Below are positions 24,901-34,858 of a stretch of DNA of 64,000 bases, piece after piece; positions within the stretch are counted from its first letter, which is position 1, and each line of letters begins with the position of its first letter. This DNA comes from Montifringilla adamsi (taxonomy: Eukaryota > Chordata > Aves > Passeriformes > Passeridae): NCBI GenBank assembly GCA_017590115.1, contig JAGGNK010012559.1:3517236-3581235 (forward strand). The letters are read 5' to 3'. Position numbers and translations under genes: made by a program. The notes under the pieces are model-generated. The model saw only the letters and a program-made list of their open reading frames with translations, did not search any database and was not told the origin of the DNA.

Positions 24901-27307
24901 CTATCTGTCAGCCTACAACGCTGCCGGAGAGTCGGCACCGACCGAGGTCATCCTCCTGGAGAGGACAGGTGAGGGCAGTGCCCGAAAGCTCCGCGTGTCC
25001 CCGGGGCTCTGCTCGCCCCGAGCAGGACGCGCAGCCAGGGCAAGGAGAGGGCAGACTCCAAACCCGGGTGTACAGAGGGAGAGGTGCTCCCCTCTCCCAC
25101 CATCCCGGCTGCTTGTCCCACGCAGGTCAGCCCCTGGCCGGGCTCCGGGCCGTGCCCGGGGGCGAGCGCAGCCTCTGGGTGCACTGGGAGGCACCGCTGG
25201 CCCCGGTGATCGCCTACGTGCTGGAGTGGCAGCGGGTGGCAGCAGAGCCTGGGCACTGCAGCGCCTGCTGGCAGATGGAGCGGGACAGGGCAGCCACCAC
25301 AGCCCTCATCCAGGGTAAGGGGGGCTGCCAGGGGGCCCTGACCCTCTGGTCAGCTGTCCTAAAGGGTTGGCACCCATCCTGACCAAACCAGGACCCAGCC
25401 CTGCCCCCAGCCCACTCCCCACCCTTCCTCCTCCCTCTGGATCCACCCCCAGGTGGGTGGGGGTGCCGTGGTGCTGGGGGGTCTCAGCAGTGCCTGAGCT
25501 CCCGGCCCCCTCTGCTCTCCATTGCAGATGGCATCGAGCCTTTCCAGCGCTACAACATCTCACTGTACCCCCTCTACGAGGGCACTGTCGGGGTGCCCGT
25601 CCACACCACAGCCTACTCCCAGCAGAAGGGTACGTGGGAAGGGTGCCCCACCACCAGGACTTTGCCCTCCCAAAAGGAGGAACCACCTCTTCCCTGTGTA
25701 CCCCAAACCCAGGGGCTGTACCAGAGAGCTCAGCCTGGGGGGCTGGATTTGTCTCATCTCTGAGTGAGCTCTCAGCCCCCCTGCAGCATGGACAGGTCCT
25801 GATACCCACACCTTGGGAGTGGGACCCCCCATCAGTTCCCACCTGCAGCAGTGGCTCTGCTCAGCACTTGGTCCCCCCCTGTCCTGCTCTTTCCAGCACC
25901 ATCCCATGCCCCCAAGCTTCACCTGAAGAGGATCAGCAAGTCGGAGGCCGAGCTGTGCTGGGAGCCACTGCCAGTGGAGATGCAGAACGGCTTCATCACC
26001 AGCTACACCATCTTCTGGGCCAGCAGCAACACCAACGTGGCCAGTGAGTCCTGCGTGCAGCACCACTGACCTGGCCCTCTGTCCCACCTCGATGTGCTGG
26101 GTGGAGATATCAGGAGTCCTCCTCAGAGAGGGTCAGGGGGTTCTGTGGGTCCCTCACAGGGCTCCCTGCCAGCAGAGACCTGGGGGCTGTGCAGGTGGGG
26201 GCATTCTGCCACACCAAGAGCCCCGTGTGTCCCCAGGTGCCACCGTGAATCCTTCCCTCAGCTCCTTTGCCATCCGGGGGCTGAAGCCATCCACCCTGTA
26301 CAAGGTGCACATCATGGCATCCACGGCTGCTGGCAGCACCAACGGCACCAGCCTGACCCTGGTGACCACAGTGCTGGGTGAGGGCTGCGGCCACCCGGGC
26401 GAGGGGGACATGGGAGGGGACCTGCAGCCCCTGGTCCTGCCCTAGCATCGTGGCACAGCACAGCTGGCAGTGCCCACTGCATCTCCCTGTGACCCTGTCC
26501 CTCTTCCCAGATGACAGCGAGATCCAGTTCCTCTTCCTGAGCCTGGGGCTGGTCTTTGTCGGGCTCATGGTGTTGCTCATCTGCTTCCAGAAGAACGAGC
26601 GGTGAGTAGCAGAGCCCTGCCCGGGCTGCCGCTGCCGCAGGGTGGCCTTGGAGAGCTGACATCCCACCGGGAGCCAGTCCAGCACTGAGGCCACCCCTTC
26701 CAGCCCTCCTGGCTGAGCCCCCTCACCCCCCTGGTCCCCAGGATGAAGGAGCAGCTCTGGCCCAGCGTCCCCGACCCCGCCAACAGCAGCCTGGGCAAGT
26801 GGGTGCCGGCAGCGGTGCCTCAGGTGAGACCGAGCGGCCGCTCCCCCAGTGCCCAGCCAGCACCTGGCCCCCGGCAGGGACAGCAGGGACAGCTGGCACC
26901 GCCCGTGACCTCCCGCTGCTCCCCAGGAGCCGCTCCAGCTCCTCGCCGCGAGGGAGCCCGGCCCGGCCGCCATCTCCACGGTCACTGTGCTGGAAGGGGA
27001 ACCGGGCAAGCAGCCGGGGAAGGAACCCCCCGCCCTGGCCGCCGCCCCCCCGGCGCTGCCGCGGCCCTACGTGCGGCAGGAGGGTCCCGGGGAGACGGTG
27101 CAGTACGCGCGGGTGGGCGGCGCGGGGTACCGGGGGCAGCGGCTGCTCCCCGAGCCCGCTCCCCGCTTCTACGAGAACCTGCGGGGCCGCGGGGACGGCG
27201 GCGGCGGCGACTGGGGGTTCCTGGAGGAGCCCCCCGCCACCTTCCCGCTGCTGCAGGGGCTCCGCATCGGCGGGGCCGAGGAGCTGCACGAGTGCCGGGC
27301 GGACTAG
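21980..27307 (+). CDS. CSF3R: Granulocyte colony-stimulating factor receptor, complete, 15 coding exons, 802 aa
   Basis: Type I cytokine receptor for G-CSF that drives neutrophil production through JAK/STAT. Coding exons: 21980-22049, 22326-22625, 22701-22824, 22899-23068, 23768-23922, 24098-24257, 24598-24680, 24755-24968, 25126-25314, 25528-25629, 25897-26043, 26237-26377, 26511-26601, 26742-26823, 26927-27307. All junctions are GT-AG and phases close exactly to a TAG stop. Visible domains: signal peptide (about 1-24, leucine run), N-terminal Ig-like domain (exon 2), cytokine-receptor module with the C-x-W motif in LTCQWQQ (exon 3) and WSEWS at 312-316 (exon 6), three further fibronectin III domains (exons 7-12), one membrane segment at about 623-644, and a Box 1 (LWPSVPDP, about 654-661). 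Tail tyrosines are Y724 (YVRQ, STAT3-type), Y736, Y744 (YRGQ) and Y758 (YENL, adaptor-type). Near the C-terminus lies FPLLQGLRI, very close to the mammalian tail. The human protein is 836 aa. Identity is very secure; the exact start is the only ATG ahead of the signal peptide. Confidence 0.96.
24295..24546 (+). repeat. 20-bp minisatellite in CSF3R intron 6
   Basis: About 12 units of GGCACAGTGCTGGGGACACA with single-base variants, starting about 40 bases after the WSEWS exon donor and ending about 50 bases before the next exon. It fills most of this 340-base intron. Confidence 0.95.
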
Positions 27308-27460
27308 CGCGGGATGCAGCCGGGCAGCGGGAGCCCCGCGCTGCGGGGTCCGCCCGTGGGGCTCCAGCCGCACCCCGGGGCGCTGCCCGGCTCCGCCCCG
27401 CTCCGTGTGCGTGTCCCCTCCCGGCCGCCTGCCTCCGAAATAAACCGGGACGTGCTGAGA
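27308..27460 (+). terminator. CSF3R: CSF3R 3'UTR with poly(A) signal
   Basis: A canonical AATAAA at 27439-27444 lies 132 bases after the TAG stop, giving a very short 3'UTR. The purine-rich minisatellite begins about 35 bases after the signal, so it probably lies just outside the mature mRNA. Confidence 0.8.
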
Positions 27461-27479
27461 ACAACACGGGCGGCTCTGC

Positions 27480-27845
27480 GGGAAGGGAACGGGAACGGGG
27501 ATGGAGACAGGACGGGGACCAGGATCGGACAAGGAAGGGGACGGGACCGAGACAGGGATGGAGATGGAGATGGAGACGGGGACAGGAAGGGAACCAGGAG
27601 CGGGACCGGACCAGGACAGGGGCGGGACAGAGACGGGGATGGAGATGGGGATGGGGACACGATGGGGATCGGGACCAGAGCAAGGACGGGTACAGGTAGG
27701 GGACGAAACCGAGACGGGGACGGAGATAGAGATAGAGATAGGGACGGGACCTGGATGGGGACGGGGACTGGGTCGAGGATGGGGATAGTTAGGGGACCGG
27801 GAGGAGTCCGGGACCGGGACAGGGACGAAGACAAGGAGGGGACCA
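27480..27845 (+). repeat. Purine-strand minisatellite between CSF3R and MRPS15
   Basis: About 365 bases of imperfect GGGAC/GGGAT/GGAGAT hexamer-like units, nearly all purine on the + strand. It fills most of the gap between the CSF3R poly(A) signal and the MRPS15 promoter. On the - strand it creates long proline/serine/valine-rich open frames that are not genes. G-runs give quadruplex or triplex potential. Confidence 0.9.
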
Positions 27846-27859
27846 GGATCCTGGACGGC

Positions 27860-27964
27860 CATCGACGCGCTCGGCTTTCGCTCCCTCCGCCCTGTCTCGG
27901 CGCTCGGCAGTCGCGCCTGGGCAAGATGGCGGCGCCCGTGGCGGCGTGTCGGTGAGCGCGGGCC
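27860..27964 (+). promoter_or_regulatory. MRPS15: MRPS15 promoter/5'UTR with YY1-type element and short uORF
   Basis: CpG-rich stretch ending at the MRPS15 start. It contains AAGATGGCGGC at about 27924, the YY1-type element typical of ribosomal and mitoribosomal gene start regions. The ATG inside it (27926) opens a 9-codon frame that stops at 27955, ten bases before the real start, so it would be a uORF if transcription begins upstream of it. Confidence 0.6.
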
Positions 27965-30900
27965 ATGCTGGCGCTGCTGGGCCGCGGCCTGGCCGGGCCG
28001 GCCCGCGCCGGGGCCGCCGTGCTGGGCAGGGCAGAGCCCGGTAAGGGGCACGGGGGGCTCGGGAGGCCGCGGGGAGGGAGGGTGGAAAGGGAAGCGGACC
28101 CCGCTGGAGGAATTGGGAGCGGCCGGGGCCGCGGTGGGGCCTGAGGGTGCGGGGAAAGGGCGATCTCGGGCTGGCCGGGGACACTCAGGGGCCACACGCC
28201 GGGCTCGTGGTGTGTCCCCCTGAAACGAGCCAGGGCACCGGGTGACCTTGGGGGTTCCCGGGGTGCGGGCAGGAGGCCGGGGGTCCCTCGGGCCAGCGGG
28301 GCCGAGCCGGGGTGGCCGAGCCGGGCACAGGCGAGTGGCCTGAAGCAGGTCCTGATCCCAGCAGCAGGGCCCTGGAAAAGCAGCTGGAAGGGTTTGTTCT
28401 TGAAAGGTCAAAGAATGACAGAGTGCCGGCTGGTGGTGAATATTGGCATCTGTGTCACACAGAGGTTGTCCCCGGGTGTCGCTGCCCCTGAGCTCTGACA
28501 CTGCGGTGGCCCAGAGCAGCCCGGCCACGTTGCTAATGAGATTAATTAATCAGTTAATTCAGCAGTTTAAGCCCTCTAAATGAACACGTTTGCCCTCGCA
28601 CTGCTCAGACTGCAGTTGCTGCTCCAGCCCTGGCGTTTGCCCCTGTCAGGCAGCACAGCCTGGTTTGTGTGAGAGCCCCCCTGAGCCACCCCACACCCTC
28701 TGGGACAAAGATCTGCCTGGTCACTGATCACCCGGAGGCTTAGTGCTCTAACCACACACACCAAGCAGCATTTGATGTACAGAGCTGGAGCAGTGCACAC
28801 CTGCCTGAATCCTTTCTGTTTCTCCCACCCAGGCTGCAGTCCTGTGCTCCAGGCAGCCAGGGGCTATGCCAGACCTGTGACAAAGAAGAGGAAAGGTATG
28901 TCAGATCCACAGGAGCAGTGTTTTGCTGTTGGCATGCTCAGAGCTGTAGCCTCATGGCATAGAAATCATTCCAGAAATAGTTCCTTGCCAGCTCAGGAGT
29001 TACTACGAAGATTCCTCTCTTTTTCAATGTGGGTGAAATGAACAATTGTCAGTAGGAGGAGATCTATGAGGGTGGGCAGGCCTTGGCACAGGGTGCCCAG
29101 AGCAGCTGTGGCTGCCCCTGGATCCCTGAAGGTGTCCAAGGCCAGGTTGGACGGGGCTTGGAGCAGCCTGGGATAGTTCAGTGTCCCTGCCCATGGCAGG
29201 GGGTGGAATCAGATAGGCTTTAAGGTCCCTTCCAGCACTTTTTTTCCAAACTCTTTTGGTATTCTGTGATCTCTGAGCTCAGTGGATTGTTGTAAATACA
29301 TGTACACCATACTGTAAATCCAGAGTGCTGAAGGGAAGAGACTAAAGCTATTTTTTTCACTCAGTTCCTGCCCTCTTGGCTGGATCTGCTTAATTCTTTT
29401 TGTTTGGAGCACACAGCCAGTGTCCTTCAGAACATGCCAGAGCTCTGACTTTGTCCTGCTCTTCCTGCAATGTTTCTCTCTCTGTAGACATCCCCAGCCA
29501 TCTGGATGACCTTCCTCCCACCATGCTGAAGAAGGATTATGCCAATCTCCCAGTCATGAGCAGGTATGGACAGGGAGAGGGAGTGGCTGCTCTCTCCAGG
29601 GGTTTGCACCTGACACATAAGGTGGGTGGAAGCTGTCACCTGCTCACTGATTACTTACTAATGCTCTGTGGGCACAAAAATGGCAAAGTCAGTTTGAAAT
29701 CAAATTTACAGACACAGACAGTGCTCAGGGCTTGATTGTTCACTCCATGTGAGGTCAAGTGCTGGTTGCCAACATCCAATATCCTCTGTGGGCTTTGTAG
29801 CCCATAAGAAAAAAAAAAAAAAAAAAGAGAATCTCCTCCAGGAGAGCTGCTGAGAGGCAGGCAGCCTGCAGGGTCCCCTGCAGGGCTGCTCGAGGTCTGG
29901 AAGTGTTGCAGAGGCTCTTCCAAATTCCTGCTCCACATCCACCCTCCAAAGGCAGTGTGTGCTTTATTCTGCTTGGTGTGCTTCTGTGAAGCACTGAGCT
30001 GCAGCTGATACCAAAATGAACCAAATTCAGCCAAATTTTTCTCTGCATCAGAGAGCTGTGCCTGAGGCACAGTAGGGACAGTGCAGGGACAAAGGTCACG
30101 TTGTACTGACGAACACTGACCACTCCTTTGTCATCAGCAAAGCCCACCAGCCCCTCCCTCCTGAGGGAAATCCCAGAGAGGCTGAAATCCCAAAGACCTG
30201 GCTGCTGCCTTTGGAAAAAAAAAAACCCTTTATTGCTGTCTGCTCCTCCAGAGTTTAAATCCCATGAGGTGAAATAAATGTCAAATCACGGGGAACTGAA
30301 TGAGTGCGAGAGGAATAGATTCACAGATAAATTTATATAATGTGTTGCTAAAACCTTACCCTCTAATTAAGCAGCCTCATAACAGTCACAACCCTGCAGG
30401 TTGTGTGTTCCTGTTTGTTGAGGACAGGGTTTTGCTGTGGGGAATGTCTGTTCTGCTGCTGTGGGCAGTGTTTGCTGTGGGCAGTGTTTTGCTGTGGGCA
30501 GTGTTTGTTGTGCTGCTGTGGGCAGTGTTTGCTGTGGGCAGTGTTTTGCTGTGGGCAGTGTTTGTTCTGCTGCTGTGGGCAGTGTTTGCTGTGGACATTG
30601 TTTTGCCATGGGCACTGTTTTTGTTTTGGGCACTGTTTTGCCATGGGCTGTGCTGCTGTGGGTCCCTGCAGGGGCAGCAGTGCTCAGCTGGCAGCTTGAG
30701 GCAAGGCAGAAGATCCTGGCTCACCTGGGAAAGCTGCTGCTCTCACACAGCTTCTCTCTGTCCTTCACAGTTGCTATTTTGACTGCCAAGATACGCACGC
30801 TCGAGGAGCACCTCCAGAGGCACCCCAAGGTAACTCAGGGATCTGAGCCCACAGCTGCTCAGGTGCTTTTCTCAGTTAATAACGAAAGGAGCTTAATCCT

Positions 30901-33795
30901 GGGGATTATGGCTTTCCTAAGGAGGTTTATGCAATGGTTACAGCTGCTCCTTGGTGCCAGTGTGGGGAGCTGCTGGCTCAGGCACAGCTGGATTCTCGCC
31001 CACTCTGCTCTGTGCTCTGGTTTGTTACTGTAGTGGAGGAAATAGCTGAGGAGATTCCTTTGGGCAAACTGGAGCTCCATTTCTCCTCACTGCGGATGTG
31101 GCTTCACTTCTTAGTTTTCACTAATTAATGAATACAGCTGCAGTAATTAACAAAGAGCAAAGTCTGTGCTTGTTCTGCTCATGGAAAGGTTTGGTGGACA
31201 ACACTGTGTGAATGTCCCACTCCCCTGCCTGCAGCTACCTGGGTTCAGGCCCAAATTTGAGACATCTTCCCTGAATTTATGTTCATAAACCAGATATCCA
31301 AGATTCTTTATGCAGGGCAAAAGGTGGGAAATGGATTGATAACTGCATTTGAAATAAGTGCATAATTGTTACTCATGAAAACCTGGAGGGTACAAGAGAA
31401 CAGAATTGAGCTTTTTACTACAAGCCACCAGAAGCTGTACCAGGTGTTGAAGTTGGACCTTTTGGAATTTCTTGGCTGAATTTTTTACATAAATCACTTG
31501 TATAGGACAGGAAGATGTCTCCTGTGAGGGATTGCCCTGAGTGGTGTGGCTCAGGCTATGCTTGTGCCCTTCTAAGGAACAGCCAGACAGTCAGAGCCAA
31601 GTCACAGATTATTTTCATATTTATTTTCTGGCAAAACAAAGGTAAATGCTTCTGTTATTCTGAAGCAGCACCCTTCAAGAGAAGCAGGTTTTAGCCAGAA
31701 TAATTTCCTTGCTGCTTTGGCACAGCCTGAATCTGTACACAAGCTGAAAACAGTCTTCAGGGAAGCTGAAGGTGCAGCCATGGAAGAGAGAAAGTAATTC
31801 CAGTACAAAGTAAATTACATCTCCTTGGATCAGCTTGTGCTGACCTGATGTACTCGCAGCATCTGCCAACAGAAATTGTTCTAAGACTCTGTCCTGAACC
31901 TTATCATTGCCTTTCAGCCAAAATCTGCTCTGTTCTCAGTAATTTACTGGACAGGCAGGACAATCTGCTGTGGCATTCACATTTTCTGGAAAAATCCCTT
32001 TGCCCAGGATTTTTCTTTTGGGAAACTGAGAAGCCTCAGAGAAAAAGGAAAACATAATTATCTGATTTGCTTCTCCTGTGTTTTGCTCCTTTGGAATGTG
32101 TTTGGAGATTGTTCACCCACAGGTGATTGTTTCATTGGATTCTGCTGTGAGTTGTTTTCACTCATTGGCCAATCAAGGCCAAGCTGTGTTGGGACTCTGG
32201 AGAGAGTCACGAGTTTTCATTATTATCTTTTCAGCCTTCTGTAAGTATCCTTTCTGTATTCTTTAGTATAGTATAATATAATATAGTATCATAAAATAAT
32301 GAATTAGCCTTCTGACAACATGGAATCAGATTCATCATTCCTTCCTCCATCTGGGGGCAACACAAATACCATCATGTGCCTGCAGTGGAGTGAAGGTGGG
32401 GTGCCTTGCAGGACAAGAAGAACCGCAGGTTCATGCTGATGGATCTGGACAGGCGGAGGAAGATGCTGGGCTACCTGCGCCGGGTCAACTACAGCACCTT
32501 TGAGAACACCTGCAAAGAGCTGGGCATCCAGTACAGCCCGCCCCAGCCCTACAGCCGCCGCCTCACCAAGCGCTGGCTGGCCAAGAAGGCTTTGTGCATC
32601 AAGGTATGGAGCAGGCTGCACAGGGAAAAACCCCTCTGGAAAAGGGTGGGGAATGGATTTTGTGGCATTCACATTTTCTGGAAAATCCCCTTTTTTTGTG
32701 GCAGTCACATTTTCTGGAAAAATCCCTTTGTCCAGATTTTTCTCCTGGGAAGCTGAGAAGCCTCAGAGACAAAAGAAAACAATTATCTGATTTGCTTTTC
32801 CTGTGTTTTGGTGCTTTGGAATGTGGTTGGAGATTGTTTACCAACAAGTGATTGTTTTATTGGATTCTGCTGTGGTTTATTTTCACTCTTTGGCCAATCA
32901 GGGCCAAGCTGTGTCAGGACTCTGGAAAGAGTCACAAGTTTTCATTATTATCTTTTTAGCCTTCTGCCTGTATCCTTTCTGTATTCTTTAGTATAGCATT
33001 CTTTAATATAACATAGTATAATAAAATAATAAATTAGCCTTCTGAGAACATGGAATCAAATTCATCATCTCTTCCTTCATCTGGGGGAAAAGCAAACACA
33101 ATAGGATTTGTAGAGAATTCTTAAAGTTTGATAGAAGTTACATCACCCAGCTCCTGGACTGTTTGCAGGTTGCTTTGCAATGGGAAGGAGTTTCCAGGAA
33201 TAAATTTGTAAATCTTATGCAGACACAGCACATGCAATTGTGTGAAATTCAAATAGTATGTATTTATATGTAAACTTTGAGATAAGAAATATTTTTACAG
33301 TTTGATGCCTTAGGTTTGTAAATGCTAAATTTTAGTCCAATTAAATTACAACCAAAGGACTGGACCAAAGGTGTCCAAGGAATGACTAGACATGGCAGTC
33401 AGTGCTCTGGCCTGGTTGACAAGGTGGGGATGGGTCACACGTTGGACTCTGTGGTCTCAGAAGTCTTTTCTAGCCCGAGTGATTCAGCGATTGACTGGGT
33501 GGCTGTAACAGAATAATCTCAGATAGTTCCCTAGAGCAAGGAAGGCACAGAGGGAGGATTTGATCTGGCTCCTGCTGGAACCACTTTGCCTGCAGCAGAC
33601 AGCCTGGGCAGCAGCTCTGCAGGCAGCTTTATCTCTCTCCCTTCTCTTCCACAGGTGTTCCAGGAGAAGCAGAAACTGCAAGCAGCTGAGAGACTGAAGC
33701 AGAGGAGAGAGTGGCAGGCGAGAGCAAGGGCTGCACGGGAACAGCAGGAGAAGCAGGTGCAGGAGAAGCAGGCACAGGAGGGGACACCTGTGTAG
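27965..33795 (+). CDS. MRPS15: Mitochondrial small ribosomal subunit protein uS15m; one central exon not visible
   Basis: Component of the mitochondrial ribosome small subunit, acting in the matrix. Visible coding exons: 27965-28040 (arginine-rich, acid-poor N-terminus fitting a mitochondrial presequence), 28833-28895 (QAARGYARP, as in mammals), 29488-29563 (ends PVMSR), 30771-30829 (AKIRTLEEHLQRHPK), 32412-32603 (uS15 core, ends KKALCIK) and 33655-33795 (lysine/glutamine-rich coiled tail, TAG stop). Exon 3 ends in phase 2 but the next visible exon needs phase 1. The human protein has about 44 residues between the two that I cannot find in 29564-30770, so an exon is missing from the assembly or highly diverged. 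Direct joining would shift the frame. Exon 32412-32603 is flanked on both sides by LTR copies. Gene identity is secure; the complete protein is not recoverable here. Confidence 0.92.
29060..29240 (+). mobile_element. CR1 LINE 3' fragment in MRPS15 intron 2
   Basis: GGCCTTGGCACAGGGTGCCC, AGCTGTGGCTGCCCCTGGAT, GGGGCTTGGAGCAGCCTGGG and CCCATGGCAGGGGGTGG are in CR1 order. Confidence 0.92.
29564..30770 (+). other. MRPS15: MRPS15 intron 3 region where an exon is expected
   Basis: About 1.2 kb with an A-run (29809-29826), a second A-run near 30215 and a minisatellite (30437-30650). None of the frames between acceptor and donor candidates resembles the expected helical segment of uS15m. Confidence 0.6.
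30437..30650 (+). repeat. Minisatellite in MRPS15 intron
   Basis: TGCTGTGGGCAGTGTTT units of 17-20 bp, about 11 copies, arranged in larger blocks of about 70 bp (CTGCTGTGGGCAG, then two shorter units). Confidence 0.94.
31969..32368 (+). mobile_element. Solo-LTR-like element, copy 2, just upstream of an MRPS15 exon
   Basis: About 400 bp beginning TGTGGCATTCACATTTTCTG, with a CCAAT box in TTGGCCAATCA, a TATA-like GTATAATATAATATAG, a TAAAATAATGAATTAG segment and a terminal CTGGGGGCAACACAAATA. Same orientation as MRPS15. Its 3' end lies 43 bases before the exon at 32412. Noncoding. Confidence 0.85.
32661..33103 (+). mobile_element. Solo-LTR-like element, copy 3, with target-site duplication
   Basis: Same family and orientation as the copy at 31969. 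It is flanked by GGATTT at 32655-32660 and again at 33104-33109, fitting a 6-bp target-site duplication. The first 35 or so bases are themselves duplicated (TGTGGCATTCAC and GTGGCAGTCAC). It lies 57 bases after the 5' splice site of the MRPS15 exon. Confidence 0.87.
33136..33255 (+). repeat. Dispersed repeat shared with 35650-35765
   Basis: CAGGTTGCTTTGCAATGGGA, AGGAGTTTCCAGGAATAAAT and AGAAATTCAAATA-type blocks also occur in OSCP1 intron 1. The family is not one I recognise. Confidence 0.7.
33350..33510 (+). mobile_element. CR1 LINE 3' fragment in MRPS15 intron
   Basis: Diverged CR1 tail: GGTGGGGATGGGTCAC, GTTGGACTCTGTGGTCTCAG and AAGTCTTTTCTAGCCCGAGT before GATTCAGCGATT. Confidence 0.7.
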
Positions 33796-33845
33796 TGGCA
33801 CAGCCAGGCTGGCATAGCCAGCCTGACAATAAACACCTGCCCAAA
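33796..33845 (+). terminator. MRPS15: MRPS15 3'UTR and poly(A) signal
   Basis: AATAAA at 33828-33833, only 32 bases after the stop codon. This is the only canonical signal close to the end of the gene. Confidence 0.8.
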
Positions 33846-34089
33846 GGCCTGAAGCCTCTTTGCTCATGTGGTGTGGTCTGTGCTGTTCTGAGCACCTGGA
33901 AAGGGCAGCTGGTGGTTTGAGTGGTTTAGAAGTTTAATTTCAGGCCGAGTGCTGGGCAGGTCGGTCTGTGAGAGGAGCTGGGGCTCCAGCATTACCCTGC
34001 AGGCCTGTCAGTGGGCACAGCTCAAGGGCTGCCTGTGCCCTGTCAGCAGAGCCAGTCCAGAGGTTTGCACTGCCACATTTTCTTAGGTA

Positions 34090-34320
34090 TTTATAAACTG
34101 AAACTTAAGACATTTAGACTGGACATTATGAATAAATTCTTTCCTCTGAGGGTGGAGAGGCCCTGGCACAGGGTGCCCAGAGAAGCTGTGGCTGCCCCTG
34201 GATCCCAAGGACAGATTGGACAGGGCTTGGAGCAACCTGGGACAGTGGAATGTGTCCTTGCCCATGGCAGGGGTGGCACTGGATGAGCTTTAAGCTCCTT
34301 TCCAATCTAAACCATTCTTC
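34090..34320 (+). mobile_element. CR1 LINE 3' fragment between MRPS15 and OSCP1
   Basis: GAGGCCCTGGCACAGGGTGC, GACAGGGCTTGGAGCAACCT and GATGAGCTTTAAGCTCCTTT are in CR1 order. It abuts the minisatellite at 34330. Confidence 0.93.
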
Positions 34321-34329
34321 AATGCGCTG

Positions 34330-34858
34330 GGGCCGTGCTTATGCACTGGGGTGATCCACACAGGGACTGGGATGGTGGCACAGGGACAATGCACACACAT
34401 GCCAGGGATCATGCACACGGGGGTTGTGACAATGCACACACTCACACCAGGATGATGCACACATAGATCGGGAGGGTGCACACATGGATCACCATGATGC
34501 ACACACTCACACCAAGATAATGGACACTCACACTGGGATAATGCACACTCACAGCGGGATGATGGACACTCACACTGGGATAATAGACACTCACACCGGG
34601 ACGATGCACACACTCAGATCGGGAGGATGCACGCATGGATCACGATGATGTGCACACTCAGACAGGGAGGATGCACACTCACACCGGGATGATGGAGACA
34701 TGAATTGGGATGATGCACACACTCACACCAAAACGATGCACACTCAGACCGGGAGAATGCATACACTCACACCAAAACTATGCACACTCACATCGGGATG
34801 ATGCACACATGGATCACGATGATGTGCACTCAGACCTGGACGATGCACACTCACACCG
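34330..34858 (+). repeat. Minisatellite forming the 5' flank and start codon of OSCP1
   Basis: About 530 bases of imperfect units of about 20-30 bp built on GATGATGCACACTCACACC. It runs into the first OSCP1 coding exon with no intervening unique sequence. Several units carry ATG, so the OSCP1 frame is open from 34780 with repeated His/Thr codons. No CpG-island promoter is left between MRPS15 and this exon. Confidence 0.88.

Noticed and set aside
26723..28528. 601-codon - strand frame antisense to CSF3R and MRPS15
   Set aside because: It is the complement of CSF3R coding exons plus the purine minisatellite. Pro/Ser/Val repeats replace any fold, and the + strand genes explain the openness.
28680..28790. 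Possible tRNA-like segment
   Set aside because: No B-box GGTTCGAAT-type sequence and no acceptor pairing found.
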